A program made the translations under genes and the position numbers. Shown in pieces: positions 1 through 7,869 of a stretch of DNA of 64,000 bases. This DNA comes from an uncultured Bacteroides sp. (GTDB lineage Bacteria; Bacteroidota; Bacteroidia; Bacteroidales; Bacteroidaceae): contig CASDXF010000006.1 of NCBI GenBank assembly GCA_949285075.1, positions 31,240 through 95,239 on the forward strand, in the 5' to 3' direction. The notes under the pieces are model-generated. The model did not search any database, had not been told where the DNA came from, and was given only the letters and a program-made list of their open reading frames with translations. The stretch's first letter is position 1. Every line of letters begins with the position of its first letter.

Positions 1-2066
1 CGACGAAATGGATAAACCGCTTTCTGCGCAAGATAGGCGACGCGCCCGTCATCTACAGTGAGGAGGAGGCCGAGCGCTCGCGCGAAGAGATAGAGAAGGC
101 CGTGGGGAACATGGGCTATATGGCGGCCTCCGTCCGCAAGTCCACCGAGCGGAAGAAGAAGAGGCTGAAGCTGCGCTACGACGTTTCCCTCGGCAATCCC
201 TATCGGGTGCGCTCGCTCTCTTACGACATTCACGTGGCGGGCATCGACTCCATCATACGGGCCGACTCGGCGCGTAGCCTGCTCCGCCTGAACATGCCGC
301 TCGACGTCAACCGGCTGGACGAGGAGAGGAACCGGATTACGGAAAGGCTCCGCCGCCACGGGTATTATAAGTTCAACAAGGATTACCTGACCTACACGGC
401 GGATACCGTAAAGGGAAGCTATAACGTCGACCTGACGCTGCGCCTGCGTCTCGACGAGGACTCGCTGCGGCGTTTCTCGCCGGCTTACAAGCCCTACCGG
501 ATAGGCAAGGTGGGTATCGTGACCGACTACGACGTGCTGCGCTCGTCCGCCTCCGGAGGCATCGACATCAACGACTCGATTCATTACGCGGGCTTCCCCA
601 TCTACTATAAAGATAGGCTGTATCTCCGCCCCAAGCTGCTGGTGGACAACCTCGCCTTCGCGCCCGGCGACCTGTACGACGAGCGGGCCGAGCAGCGCAC
701 CTACTCCAACTTCTCAAGGCTATCCGCCCTGAAGTACACGAATATCCGCTTCGCGGAGGAGCCCTGCGACTCGTTGCTGAACGCCTACGTGCTGCTGACC
801 AAGAGCAAGCAGAAGTCGATAACCTTCGAGGTAGAGGGCACCAACTCGGCCGGCGACTTGGGCGCGGCGGCTTCCGTCTCTTTGCAGCACCGCAACCTCT
901 TTCGCGGCTCGGAGACCTTCATGCTCAAGTTCCGCGGGGCGTACGAGGTGATTTCCGGCCTTCAGGCCGGCTACTCGAACAATAACTATACGGAGCTTGG
1001 GGCCGAGGCGAGCATTAACTTTCCCGGCTTCCTCTTTCCGCTACTCTCTTCGGACTTTAGGCGGAAAATCAGGGCCACGACCGAGTTCGGGCTGCAATAC
1101 AACTATCAGCGCCGTCCGGAGTTCCTGCGCACGATGGCTTCCGCCTCGTGGAGCTACAAGTGGACCCAGCGGCGCAGGATACAGCATAAGGTCGACTTGC
1201 TGAACGTCGGCTTTCTCTATTTGCCGGAGATTTCTCCCCGCTTCAAGGAAGACTACATAAACAAGGGGCAGAACGAGATTCTGCAATACAACTATCAGGA
1301 CCGGCTCATCATCAATATGGGTTATAGCTATTACTACAATAGCTTGGGCGGCTCGCTCGTGAACAACACCATCGCTTCCGACTCGTACTCGATACGCTTC
1401 AACTTCGAGTCGGCGGGAAACCTCATGTACGCCCTCTCTAAGGCGGCGAATATCCGCAAGAACGCCAACGGCGAGTACGCCATATTCGGCATCCCGTACG
1501 CCCAGTACGTGAAGGCGGAGTTCGATTTCGCGAAGAATGTGCGGATAGACCACCGCAACTCGGTGGCCTTTCACTTCGGGCTGGGCGTGGCCGTTCCTTA
1601 CGGCAACGCGCGGACTATCCCCTTTGAGAAGCAATACTTCTCGGGCGGGGCCAACAGCGTGCGGGGTTGGGCGGTGAGAGACTTGGGGCCGGGCGTCTTT
1701 CCGGGCAACGGTAACTTGCTCGACCAGTCGGGCGACATCAAGTTGGACGCCAGTGTGGAGTACCGCACCAAGCTGTTCTGGAAGTTTCAGGGAGCCGTGT
1801 TTGTCGACGCGGGCAACGTGTGGACCATCCGCGACTACGCCAATCAGCCCGGCGGAGTGTTCAAGTTCAACGAGTTCTATAAGCAGATTGCCGTGGCTTA
1901 CGGGCTTGGTCTCCGTCTCGACCTGAATTTCTTTATTCTTCGCTTTGACGGCGGAATGAAGGCCATCAACCCTGTCTATAAGGAAAAGAAGGAGCATTTT
2001 CCTGTCATCCATCCCGACTTTGGCCGGGACTTCGCTTTCCACTTCGCGGTGGGATACCCCTTCTGA
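1..2066 (+). CDS. BamA/TamA-family outer membrane protein, 5' end outside window
   Basis: The reading frame is open from base 3, so the start codon lies left of the window; about 687 C-terminal residues are present. The first third resembles POTRA-type periplasmic domains and the rest alternates short amphipathic strands typical of an Omp85 barrel. The motif GGANSVRGW near bases 1644-1671 matches the conserved G-x-x-S-x-R-G segment of the D15/surface-antigen barrel, and the protein ends in an aromatic residue (GYPF), as barrel substrates of BAM do. Likely role: assembly or translocation at the outer membrane. It is shorter than and distinct from canonical BamA, so TamA-like or a lineage-specific Omp85 protein is the best call. 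It converges on the DUF1893 gene with only 19 bases between them. Confidence 0.85.
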   Translation, partial: TKWINRFLRKIGDAPVIYSEEEAERSREEIEKAVGNMGYMAASVRKSTERKKKRLKLRYDVSLGNPYRVRSLSYDIHVAGIDSIIRADSARSLLRLNMPLDVNRLDEERNRITERLRRHGYYKFNKDYLTYTADTVKGSYNVDLTLRLRLDEDSLRRFSPAYKPYRIGKVGIVTDYDVLRSSASGGIDINDSIHYAGFPIYYKDRLYLRPKLLVDNLAFAPGDLYDERAEQRTYSNFSRLSALKYTNIRFAEEPCDSLLNAYVLLTKSKQKSITFEVEGTNSAGDLGAAASVSLQHRNLFRGSETFMLKFRGAYEVISGLQAGYSNNNYTELGAEASINFPGFLFPLLSSDFRRKIRATTEFGLQYNYQRRPEFLRTMASASWSYKWTQRRRIQHKVDLLNVGFLYLPEISPRFKEDYINKGQNEILQYNYQDRLIINMGYSYYYNSLGGSLVNNTIASDSYSIRFNFESAGNLMYALSKAANIRKNANGEYAIFGIPYAQYVKAEFDFAKNVRIDHRNSVAFHFGLGVAVPYGNARTIPFEKQYFSGGANSVRGWAVRDLGPGVFPGNGNLLDQSGDIKLDASVEYRTKLFWKFQGAVFVDAGNVWTIRDYANQPGGVFKFNEFYKQIAVAYGLGLRLDLNFFILRFDGGMKAINPVYKEKKEHFPVIHPDFGRDFAFHFAVGYPF

Positions 2067-2085
2067 CGCTGTCCCGCGAGAGCGG

Positions 2086-2502
2086 TCAGCCCCTCATCTT
2101 CCGCATGAAGTCGTGGATTAAGGGCAGCAGCTTGTCCACCGCTTCCTCCTCGCCGCACAGCGTCTCCACCGGACAGTGTCCGGTATGGGAGCGGTTCCAG
2201 ATGAAAGGAACCTCCTGCCCGAAGCTGACCTTCACGCCGTACTTCCGCAATAAGTTCAGGGCTTTCGTGCTGATTACGTCGGTGTACAGCTCCTTTATCT
2301 TGCCCAGTATCATCAGTGCCGCCGCTCCTTTTCCCACGACCTTGTCGGCTATGACGGCTCCTTCGAGGAACTCCGGTTCCCGCGTCAGCAGGTCGTAAAG
2401 GTCGGCCACTCCCCGTTGGGTAAACGTCCGTACCGTTTCTCCGTTGGCTATCACGCACGAGTAGTCGCCCTCGTGCAGCTGCTTTATCAGATTGTCTGTC
2501 AT
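2086..2502 (-). CDS. DUF1893-family protein
   Basis: About 138 residues starting MTDNLIKQL. An upstream in-frame ATG at 2553 would extend it, but a Bacteroidetes -7 box (TACCTTCG on the minus strand, 2523-2530) lies between the two, so the start at 2502 is preferred. Features typical of the DUF1893 family (cytidine-deaminase-like fold, unknown reaction) are the segment VVGKGAAALMILGKI and the C-terminal CPVETLC stretch with paired cysteines. I recognise the family but no substrate. It stands alone, facing the outer membrane protein gene on its left and followed upstream by the primase-like gene on the same strand. Confidence 0.7.
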   Translation of the reverse strand: MTDNLIKQLHEGDYSCVIANGETVRTFTQRGVADLYDLLTREPEFLEGAVIADKVVGKGAAALMILGKIKELYTDVISTKALNLLRKYGVKVSFGQEVPFIWNRSHTGHCPVETLCGEEEAVDKLLPLIHDFMRKMRG

Positions 2503-2522
2503 ATCTCCGTATTGTTTTGCCG

Positions 2523-2530
2523 CGAAGGTA
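2523..2530 (-). promoter_or_regulatory. -7 promoter box for the DUF1893 gene
   Basis: The minus strand reads TACCTTCG, a close match to the Bacteroidetes -7 consensus TAnnTTTG, 20 bases ahead of the chosen start. The same TAnnTTCG form occurs ahead of other genes in this window. Confidence 0.5.
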
Positions 2531-2604
2531 GCGCGTATTTCGGAATATCGCATATCCGCGCGGGCTTATGTCGCGCGGCGGGTCTCGTTTCGTCTCCATT
2601 CCGT

Positions 2605-4729
2605 TCATCTCTTTTCCAACACGGCGTATACGGTTATCCCCTCGTCGTTCGTTCGGTTGACGAACCCGTTGTTCTCCAGTACGGTGACCAGTGTCTGTAG
2701 CGTGGCCCGATTCGCTTGCAGATGCGTCAGGATGGTCAGCTTGGCCATCAGCTCCGACGCCGTCAGCCACTTGGCGAAGGGGTCGTCTTCCCTCGACGAG
2801 CGATAGTATACGAAAAGGCTCTCTTCCACCGGCTCCTTCAGGCGGAACGACTCGTTGCGCTCGTTCAGCCGGTCTATCTCCTCACCCTCGTACCAGAAGC
2901 GGTATCCCGAGCGGAAGAGGGCCAGCGCTTGCGCGTAGACGCCCGTGTGGTTCACGTCGCGCAGATAGTCTATGCTCCGGATGGCGTTGAACAGGATACG
3001 CCGGTTCTCCCCGATGTCCTGCAGGCAGTGGGCGTTGTTCGTACTGGCGGCGAACGATGCCCTCCGCGTGAAGCTGTGCGTCTGCGTGTCGTACGCCTTC
3101 CGTTCCGTCACCTTCTCCTGCGTGATGACGCGCTTCAGGTCGGCCAGTTTGGAGGGCGACACCCCGTCGAACTCCTCAAGATTGATGATGAGGCAGTTGG
3201 ATAGCATCAGCATGTGGTCCTTGTTGTCGGGGTTAATCATTCCGTTTCGGTAGTACGAGCGCAGGACGGGAGGCAGCAGTCCCCGGATGAAGGTACTCTT
3301 TCCTTTTCCCTGCCGGCTGTAGAGCAGGAGCAGGTGTTGGTTCTGTTGGCTCTCGTCGATGGCGCAGGCCACCAGTCCCACGAGCCATCGGCGCAGGCTC
3401 TCGTGCCAGAATCCGGGGTCGTCCGCCTCCACCGTGTCGGCCAGTTGCCCGATGTAGTCCGTCACGCCGTCCCATTCGGGCAGCGAGAGGAAGTAGTCGG
3501 CGAACGGGTCGAAGTCGGGGGCGAAGTTCGAGTCGATGACCGCTCTCAGCAGGGTGAGCGAGCAGTATACTCTCGCCATTTGCAGCTCCGTGTAGATGCT
3601 GTTGAAGTCCTTTCCCCGCATGGTGATGAAGGACGGATTGCTTCCGTCTTCCTCCGGAGCGAGCGGGGCGAACTCCAAGCGGTCGAGCACCACGTTGCGC
3701 CGGAACCGGTAGCGCGCCTTCAGATAGTCCATAATCCGCTCCACGGGTGTCCTTTTGCCCTCCTCTTCCTCCTTCTCGCTCTTCTCCGAGTAGCGGTATC
3801 CGTTGCGCAGGGGAGCTTCGACGTCAAAGTCAGGTTCCTCGCCGAATTTCCGCAGGGCCATCCGCAGCGCGTCCTCCTCGTCGATGTGCCGGCTCCGGCA
3901 TCGGGAGCCCAGACAGTAGATGAAGCTGTCCCGGCTTCCCCGCTCGAACCGGAACCTGCGGCGGGCGTACTCCACCGCCTTGCGGAACTCCATCTGGGTG
4001 ATGGGGTCTATGCCTTCGAGCGTCACTTCCCCGTCTTCCTCCCGTCTGGGTCTTCCCCTCTTCTTGGGCGCGGGGGTCGATTCCTCCTTTGTGGGCAGTG
4101 TGAGGGCGACGTTCAGCGGGCGCAGCGCCTTCACCCGTTGGGGCGAGTAGAAGGCCTTCGGGTCGTAGGTGGCGTACATTCCCCCTCGCGAGGTCGCTTC
4201 CGCTGGGGTCTACCCGGTTTCCCAACAGCCGTTCGTAGTAGGCCGCCTCCAGTTCGAACCGTCGTTTGTGATACCGTTCCAGTTCGGCGTAGGTGACCGT
4301 TCCCTTCGCTTCGAGCGCCGCCCTTGTCCGCAGCGCCTCTTCGCTCTTCAGGCTGACGACGAGCTTCAGCCCGTGCCGGCGCGGACTGAGCGCGCAGGCT
4401 AGCGTCGCCTCGTCCGCCTCGGCTATCCGGCGCAGCCGTTCAATGTCCTCCCGGGGCATCTCGTCGAAGTCCAGTATCCGGGCGTCCTGATAGGCCGTCA
4501 GGCTGTAGGGCAGGCGGCGTTCGGCGTACACGGCGGTCAGGGTGAAGTAGGGCAGTTGCCTCTTGACGCGTTCCGCCCGCTGTTCGTTTCCCTCTTCCAT
4601 CGCCTGTTCAATCGCTTCGACGGGACGGCGATAGGTGTCTCCGGCGATTTGTTCAAAGAACTGTTCGAGCGTGATGTGCTCCTTCACTTGCGAGTATCCC
4701 CGATAACGGGTCGCGATAAATCTTTCCAT
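2605..4729 (-). pseudogene. VirE/BT4734-like primase-helicase, frameshifted
   Basis: Two overlapping frames together make one protein of about 708 residues. The upstream part (from 4729) is a BT4734/VirE N-terminal primase-like domain ending SGSDLARG; the downstream part (to 2605) resumes with MYATYDPKAFY, which is the normal continuation. The frames meet at a run of five C (five G on the coding strand) at 4181-4185; with four G the frame would be continuous. The second part carries a basic linker (KKRGRPRREE) and a VapE-type P-loop ATPase: Walker A RQGKGKST at about residues 289-296 and Walker B IINLEEFD at about 331-338. Such proteins are common in Bacteroidales integrative elements beside DUF4248 and HU-like genes, as here. 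The gene is broken unless ribosomes slip at the G tract or the base is a sequence error. Confidence 0.75.
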
Positions 4730-4835
4730 GGCGTTTTCGTTTTTTGTTGTGAGTTATGAATGTTTGCTTGCAGTCCCTTCGGTCCGTGGCGTGTACCGAG
4801 GCTTGCGTGTGCAAAGGAAGGGCTTTTCCCTGAGA

Positions 4836-4873
4836 TAAAAAAAACACACGTTTTCGCCGGAAAACGTGTGTTT
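4836..4873 (-). terminator. Strong intrinsic terminator downstream of the 115-residue gene
   Basis: A perfect 14-bp stem (4842-4855 with 4860-4873, loop GCCG) is followed on the minus strand by eight T. It sits just past the stop codon at 4889 and should separate that gene from the primase-like gene. Confidence 0.85.
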
Positions 4874-4888
4874 CGTGTGCAAAACGGG

Positions 4889-5236
4889 TTACTCGCCCGC
4901 CATTTCCCTTTCTTCCCTGATGATTCGCTGAATCTCCCTGCTCAGCTCCTGTTCGGTCATGTATCCCTTTTGGGGCGGTTTCTTGGGACAGTCGCGCAGG
5001 AGTATCGCGAGGATGGCGATGTACTGCGGCGAGTCGTTTTCAAGGAACTCGTTGGCCCGTCGGCAGAAGTCAATCAGCAGTTTCAGGAACCTCTTTCTCG
5101 CCTTCTGCGGAAACTCCTTCTTCCGTTTCTTGTTGAAAGTGAGTAGCTTGTACGCATACTCAATCGCTCTCAACTCTTCCTCGCCGCACTTCTCGTAAGT
5201 GACGGTCGTTTCTGTCCTGTGGACAATTTTTTGCAC
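4889..5236 (-). CDS. Small hypothetical protein of the primase cassette
   Basis: A 115-residue, charged, largely helical protein (starts MQKIVHRTE, ends EREMAGE). No signal peptide, no membrane segment and no motif I recognise. The middle contains an LLIDFCRRANEFL helix and a QYIAILAILL helix. It lies upstream of the VirE-like gene on the same strand but is separated from it by a strong terminator, so it is probably transcribed on its own. A position within the primase/DUF4248/HU cassette suggests an accessory role in a mobile element; function unknown. Confidence 0.5.
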   Translation of the reverse strand: MQKIVHRTETTVTYEKCGEEELRAIEYAYKLLTFNKKRKKEFPQKARKRFLKLLIDFCRRANEFLENDSPQYIAILAILLRDCPKKPPQKGYMTEQELSREIQRIIREEREMAGE

Positions 5237-5438
5237 GAAAAGTTCTTTTTTTCATGTACAAAAACAATTTTAAATGGTTATTAATTTAACGTTTTTTTGG
5301 TAAATGGGGCGAAATTAGGAAATCTTTCCCACATTCTCTCCCAAAGCGCCCGCTAAAGAAGCGGTTTTTCTCCGGACGTTCTTCCCCGTGGGCGGCGGGC
5401 GGATGCCGGGTTATCTATCCCCCTTATCTCTATATATA

Positions 5439-5520
5439 TTCTTTTTATATGGAGCGGCGGCGAAAAAATCGAAGAGGTACCTCCCTGATTTTTTACGCCG
5501 CCGCTCTTTATATAAAAAAG
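5439..5520. repeat. Long imperfect palindrome
   Basis: The arm at 5452-5470 (GAGCGGCGGCG followed by AAAAAATC) pairs with 5487-5506 with a single unpaired T. The loop contains GAGGTACCTC, itself a palindrome. Outside the GC arm, CTTTTTATAT and the opposite TATATAAAAAAG extend the pairing. The GC stem flanked by T runs on both strands would terminate transcription in either direction; a cruciform or recombination site is the other option. Confidence 0.65.
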
Positions 5521-5720
5521 ATAATAGTGCGCGCCCCCGCGTGTACTATTAATGCGTATAGCCGGAAAATGGAGAAATAACCTCTTTTTAACATTATTTT
5601 ATGAGGTCCTCCGAGAGGTTCCACGGACCTCTCTCGAACCTCTTTTTACCCTCTTTTCTCCCGATTTTAACATTATTTTCAGAGGTCCCCCTCTCTCTGC
5701 CCGCGGCGCTCTTTTTTCGC

Positions 5721-5965
5721 TGTTCGACCCCTTCGAGGTCGAGAGTTGCTTATCTCCGTTGACGGCCGCGCGTGTCACTTCGTGCCACGTGCGGTTAAGC
5801 GTAGTTTGACGGCTTCGCCGTCCATTGATACCGCTCGCTGCCCGCCTTGCGTTATGCGTTTGTTCTGCGTGGCTGTTCGTCTCTCCGTCCGTTAATACTG
5901 TCCTCCGTGGTCGCCGCTTCGCTCTCTTGCCTAGTGGGTTACGTAGACGGCGGAGCCGTCTAACT
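5721..5965. repeat. Direct repeat copy A
   Basis: Begins TGTTCGACCCCTTCGAGGTC and ends at the hairpin AGACGGCGGAGCCGTCT. It recurs 271 bases downstream (copy B at 5992) with few differences. Contains one copy of a 68-bp subunit starting near CCATTGATACCGCT at 5822. Confidence 0.75.
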
Positions 5966-5991
5966 CCCCTTCGTCCGCGGTGGGTCTTTCT

Positions 5992-6304
5992 TGTTCGACC
6001 CCTTCGAGGTCGAGAGTTGCTTATCCCTGTTGACGGCCGCGCGTGTCACTTCGTGCCACGTGCGGTTAAGCGTAGTTTGACGGCTTCGCCGCCCATTGAT
6101 ACCGCTCGCCGCCCGGCTTGCGTTGTACGTTTGCTTTGCGTGGCTGTCCGTTTTCGCCGTCCATTGATACCGCTTGCTGCCCGGCTTACGTTGTGCGTTT
6201 GCTTTGCGTGGTTGTCCGTCTCTCCGTCCGTTAATACTGTCCTCCGTGGTTGCCGCTTCGCTCTCTTGCCGAGTGGGTTATGGAGACGGCGGAGCCGTCT
6301 AACT
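5992..6304. repeat. Direct repeat copy B with internal 68-bp duplication
   Basis: Matches copy A from TGTTCGACC to GTCTAACT, but is 68 bases longer because the CCATTGATACC subunit occurs twice (6093 and 6161). Downstream, 6364-6384 is an inverted copy of the first 20 bases of the repeat, so the whole block is flanked by inverted sequence. Confidence 0.75.
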
Positions 6305-6553
6305 ATGCTTATCCGCCGTGTGCCGCTTAGCGGTACCCGCGGATAGTCGGCTTTGCCTTTCTCTTCGACCTCGAAGGGGTCGAACGGCTGTTCGTTTTCG
6401 TCGCTCCAAGCCGTGCGGTAGGCTGCGGGATTTCTCAATTCTCAATTTTCAATTCTCCATTTAATTGTGCATCGCTCGGGCGTTTCCCGTACATGAACCG
6501 TCGTGTTCTTGTACAGCGTCGGGCCGTTTGTTGTACAGGAAGTCTCTGAGTCT

Positions 6554-6787
6554 TCACGGCTCTCCCAAGTGACGCACGATGCGCTCCACCTCCCGTTTCA
6601 TGAACCGGTGCCTTCGTGGGTTGTAGCCTAACGCCTCAAGCTCCCTTGTCAGCTCTCCGCACCCCTTTATCCACCGCAGCATCGTCCGCAGGGCCGTCCC
6701 TTCCGAGCGTCCCGGACAGTATAGTCTGGCCAGTTCTACCTTGTCGTACGCCCTTATTTCAAACTTTTTCTCTTCCGTATCTTCCAT
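6554..6787 (-). CDS. DUF4248 domain protein
   Basis: A 77-residue protein (starts MEDTEEKKFE) with the DUF4248 pattern: ELARLYCPG, then ALRTMLRWIKGC, then a final helix ending HLGEP. DUF4248 proteins are small putative DNA-binding or regulatory proteins found in Bacteroidales beside VirE-like primases and HU-like proteins, as here. A good promoter (6823-6854) lies upstream. Divergent from the HU-like gene; the 286-base gap between them carries both promoters. Confidence 0.75.
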   Translation of the reverse strand: MEDTEEKKFEIRAYDKVELARLYCPGRSEGTALRTMLRWIKGCGELTRELEALGYNPRRHRFMKREVERIVRHLGEP

Positions 6788-6822
6788 GTCTAATCTGTCG
6801 TTTTATCTGTTGTTTAATGTGA

Positions 6823-6854
6823 TAAAGATACGCGTAATTTTTCTTTTTGTCAAA
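6823..6854 (-). promoter_or_regulatory. Promoter of the DUF4248 gene
   Basis: On the minus strand TTTG (6851-6854), 20 bases, then TATCTTTA (6823-6830), close to the Bacteroidetes TTTG-N19-21-TAnnTTTG promoter. It faces the start at 6787. Confidence 0.65.
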
Positions 6855-6968
6855 TAATCAGCGTAGAAATATCCGGCGGAGATAAAGAAAATACGGACAA
6901 AAACAGACATTTCCGGACAAACGCCGACATCGGCCGACAAATGCCGACATCGCCCTCCGCCGTCGCCG

Positions 6969-6976
6969 TACCTTCG
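6969..6976 (+). promoter_or_regulatory. -7 box of the HU-like gene
   Basis: TACCTTCG, 98 bases ahead of the ATG at 7074. No clear -33 element seen. The leader between them is GC rich. Confidence 0.4.
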
Positions 6977-7073
6977 TCGCGTCAAGAGAAAGGATCCGCT
7001 GTTGACGCTTGAGAATCAAGGGGCCGGGCGGCCCCAAGTAATTAACCCATTAAAGCAAAAGGAGAACAGAATT

Positions 7074-7568
7074 ATGGCAAAGACATTTCAGTTTACCAGT
7101 ACGCTACGGCGTAACATGTTGGACAAGGACAGGCCGGGCAAGTACTACGCCCTCGCCAAGTGGAGCGGGGACACCGACATCCCGGAGATGGCGGAGCGCA
7201 TCGAGCGCTCGTGCACGGTGAACCACGCCGACGTGCTCGGCGTGCTCCGGGCCTTGCAGACGGAGATGATAGAGAGCTTCAAGCGGGGCGAGATTGTGCG
7301 CTTCGGCGACATAGGCTCGTTCTACGTCACGCTGCACAGCGCCGGGACGGAGCAGGAGAAGGATGTCAGCGTGTCGCTCATCAAGAGCGCCCGGGTGCGC
7401 TTCCGGCCGGGAAAGGAAATCAAGGACGCACTGAAGACACTGGCCTACAGCAAGTATCGCCTCGATGACGGTGAGAAGGAGGCCGGCGAGGATGAGGAAC
7501 AGCCCGAACCGGGCGGCGGAACGGGAGAGGAGGACGACAATCAGGAGTCGCCCGACCCGATAGTGTGA
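7074..7568 (+). CDS. HU-family DNA-binding protein with acidic tail
   Basis: 164 residues from MAKTFQFTSTL; the frame is open further upstream but this ATG follows GGAGAA and matches the family start. Residues 1-125 follow the Bacteroidales HU-like (HU-HIG) pattern: two N-terminal helices, then FKRGEIVRFGDIGSFYVTL, the typical HU beta-arm entrance, and VRFRPGKEIKDAL, as in the C-terminal region of these proteins. The last 40 residues are a Glu/Asp/Gly/Pro-rich tail. Predicted to bind DNA as a dimer. It heads a short unit with the 33-residue peptide downstream. Confidence 0.85.
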   Translation: MAKTFQFTSTLRRNMLDKDRPGKYYALAKWSGDTDIPEMAERIERSCTVNHADVLGVLRALQTEMIESFKRGEIVRFGDIGSFYVTLHSAGTEQEKDVSVSLIKSARVRFRPGKEIKDALKTLAYSKYRLDDGEKEAGEDEEQPEPGGGTGEEDDNQESPDPIV

Positions 7569-7607
7569 CGCGGCTGACGAACCGGACGAAAGGAGGTGTA
7601 TAGCGCG

Positions 7608-7709
7608 ATGGCAAAGAAGACGGTATGGGATACCATCCTGAAGGTGGTAATCGCCGTGGCCTCGGCCATTCTTGGGGCCATAGGAGGGAACGCGATGAAC
7701 GTTCCTTAA
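7608..7709 (+). CDS. 33-residue 'smalltalk'-type peptide
   Basis: ATG at 7608 follows a near-perfect AGGAGG (7591-7596), unusual in Bacteroidetes. The product begins MAKKTVWDTILKVVIA and continues with a short hydrophobic Ala/Gly-rich helix, ending NAMNVP. This fits the small peptides annotated as smalltalk proteins, which follow HU-like genes in many Bacteroidales cassettes and usually precede an N-acetylmuramoyl-L-alanine amidase. Here no amidase follows; the RHS locus begins instead. Function unknown; a single membrane helix or amphipathic helix is likely. Confidence 0.7.
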   Translation: MAKKTVWDTILKVVIAVASAILGAIGGNAMNVP

Positions 7710-7750
7710 ATGGAGAATTGAGAATTAAAAATTGAAAAATTGAGAATTAA
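7708..7750. repeat. GAGAATT-type A-rich repeat, inverted to 6436-6466
   Basis: Repeats of GAGAATTGA/ATTGAAAAATTGA. The first 14 bases (AAATGGAGAATTGA) are the reverse complement of the end of the similar stretch near 6453-6466, so the DUF4248-HU-peptide segment is bracketed by inverted copies. Such low-complexity stretches are common in Bacteroides intergenic DNA. Confidence 0.5.
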
Positions 7751-7787
7751 GCGTCCGTGAACACGCGGACGGACCATGAAAACACTT

Positions 7788-7840
7788 GTCGCCCCGGGCC
7801 CTCCGGAGGAGCTTTTCCACCGGGGCGCTCCCGGGGCGAC
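7788..7840 (+). promoter_or_regulatory. GC-rich leader hairpin ahead of the RHS pair
   Basis: A perfect 11-bp stem (GTCGCCCCGGG at 7788-7798 with its complement at 7830-7840) encloses further GC-rich pairs such as CCTCCGGAGG, 30 bases before the RHS partner start at 7870. No T run follows, so it looks like a leader structure, not a terminator. Confidence 0.5.
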
Positions 7841-7869
7841 CGCTAATTAAACAACTAATCAAACGACAA

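Larger units (their letters stand above)
5237..6553. other. 1.3-kb gene-free region of hairpins and repeats
   Basis: No convincing gene. It holds a long palindrome (5439-5520), two AT-rich stretches sharing TTTAACATTATTTT next to GAGGTCC (about 5586 and 5662), a 245-bp block repeated at 5992, many short hairpins of the GACGGCTTCGCCGTC type, a pair of 20-bp inverted copies near 5723 and 6364, and a run of CTCAATT-like repeats (6436-6466). Open frames here are repeat-driven and carry no protein-like composition. Confidence 0.7.

Noticed and set aside
4165-4200. Programmed ribosomal frameshift in the primase-like gene
   Set aside because: No strong slippery heptamer or downstream structure is evident; a plain indel in a G5 tract is the simpler reading, so it is listed as a pseudogene.
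3214-4296. 360-codon plus-strand frame opposite the primase-like gene
   Set aside because: Antisense shadow without motifs; the minus strand encodes Walker A/B and a VirE-type domain.
5552-6438. Open frames of 85-173 residues on both strands in the repeat-rich region
   Set aside because: They follow the DNA repeats in several frames, are rich in Arg/Ser/Leu from GC-rich hairpins and show no start signal or protein-like motif.
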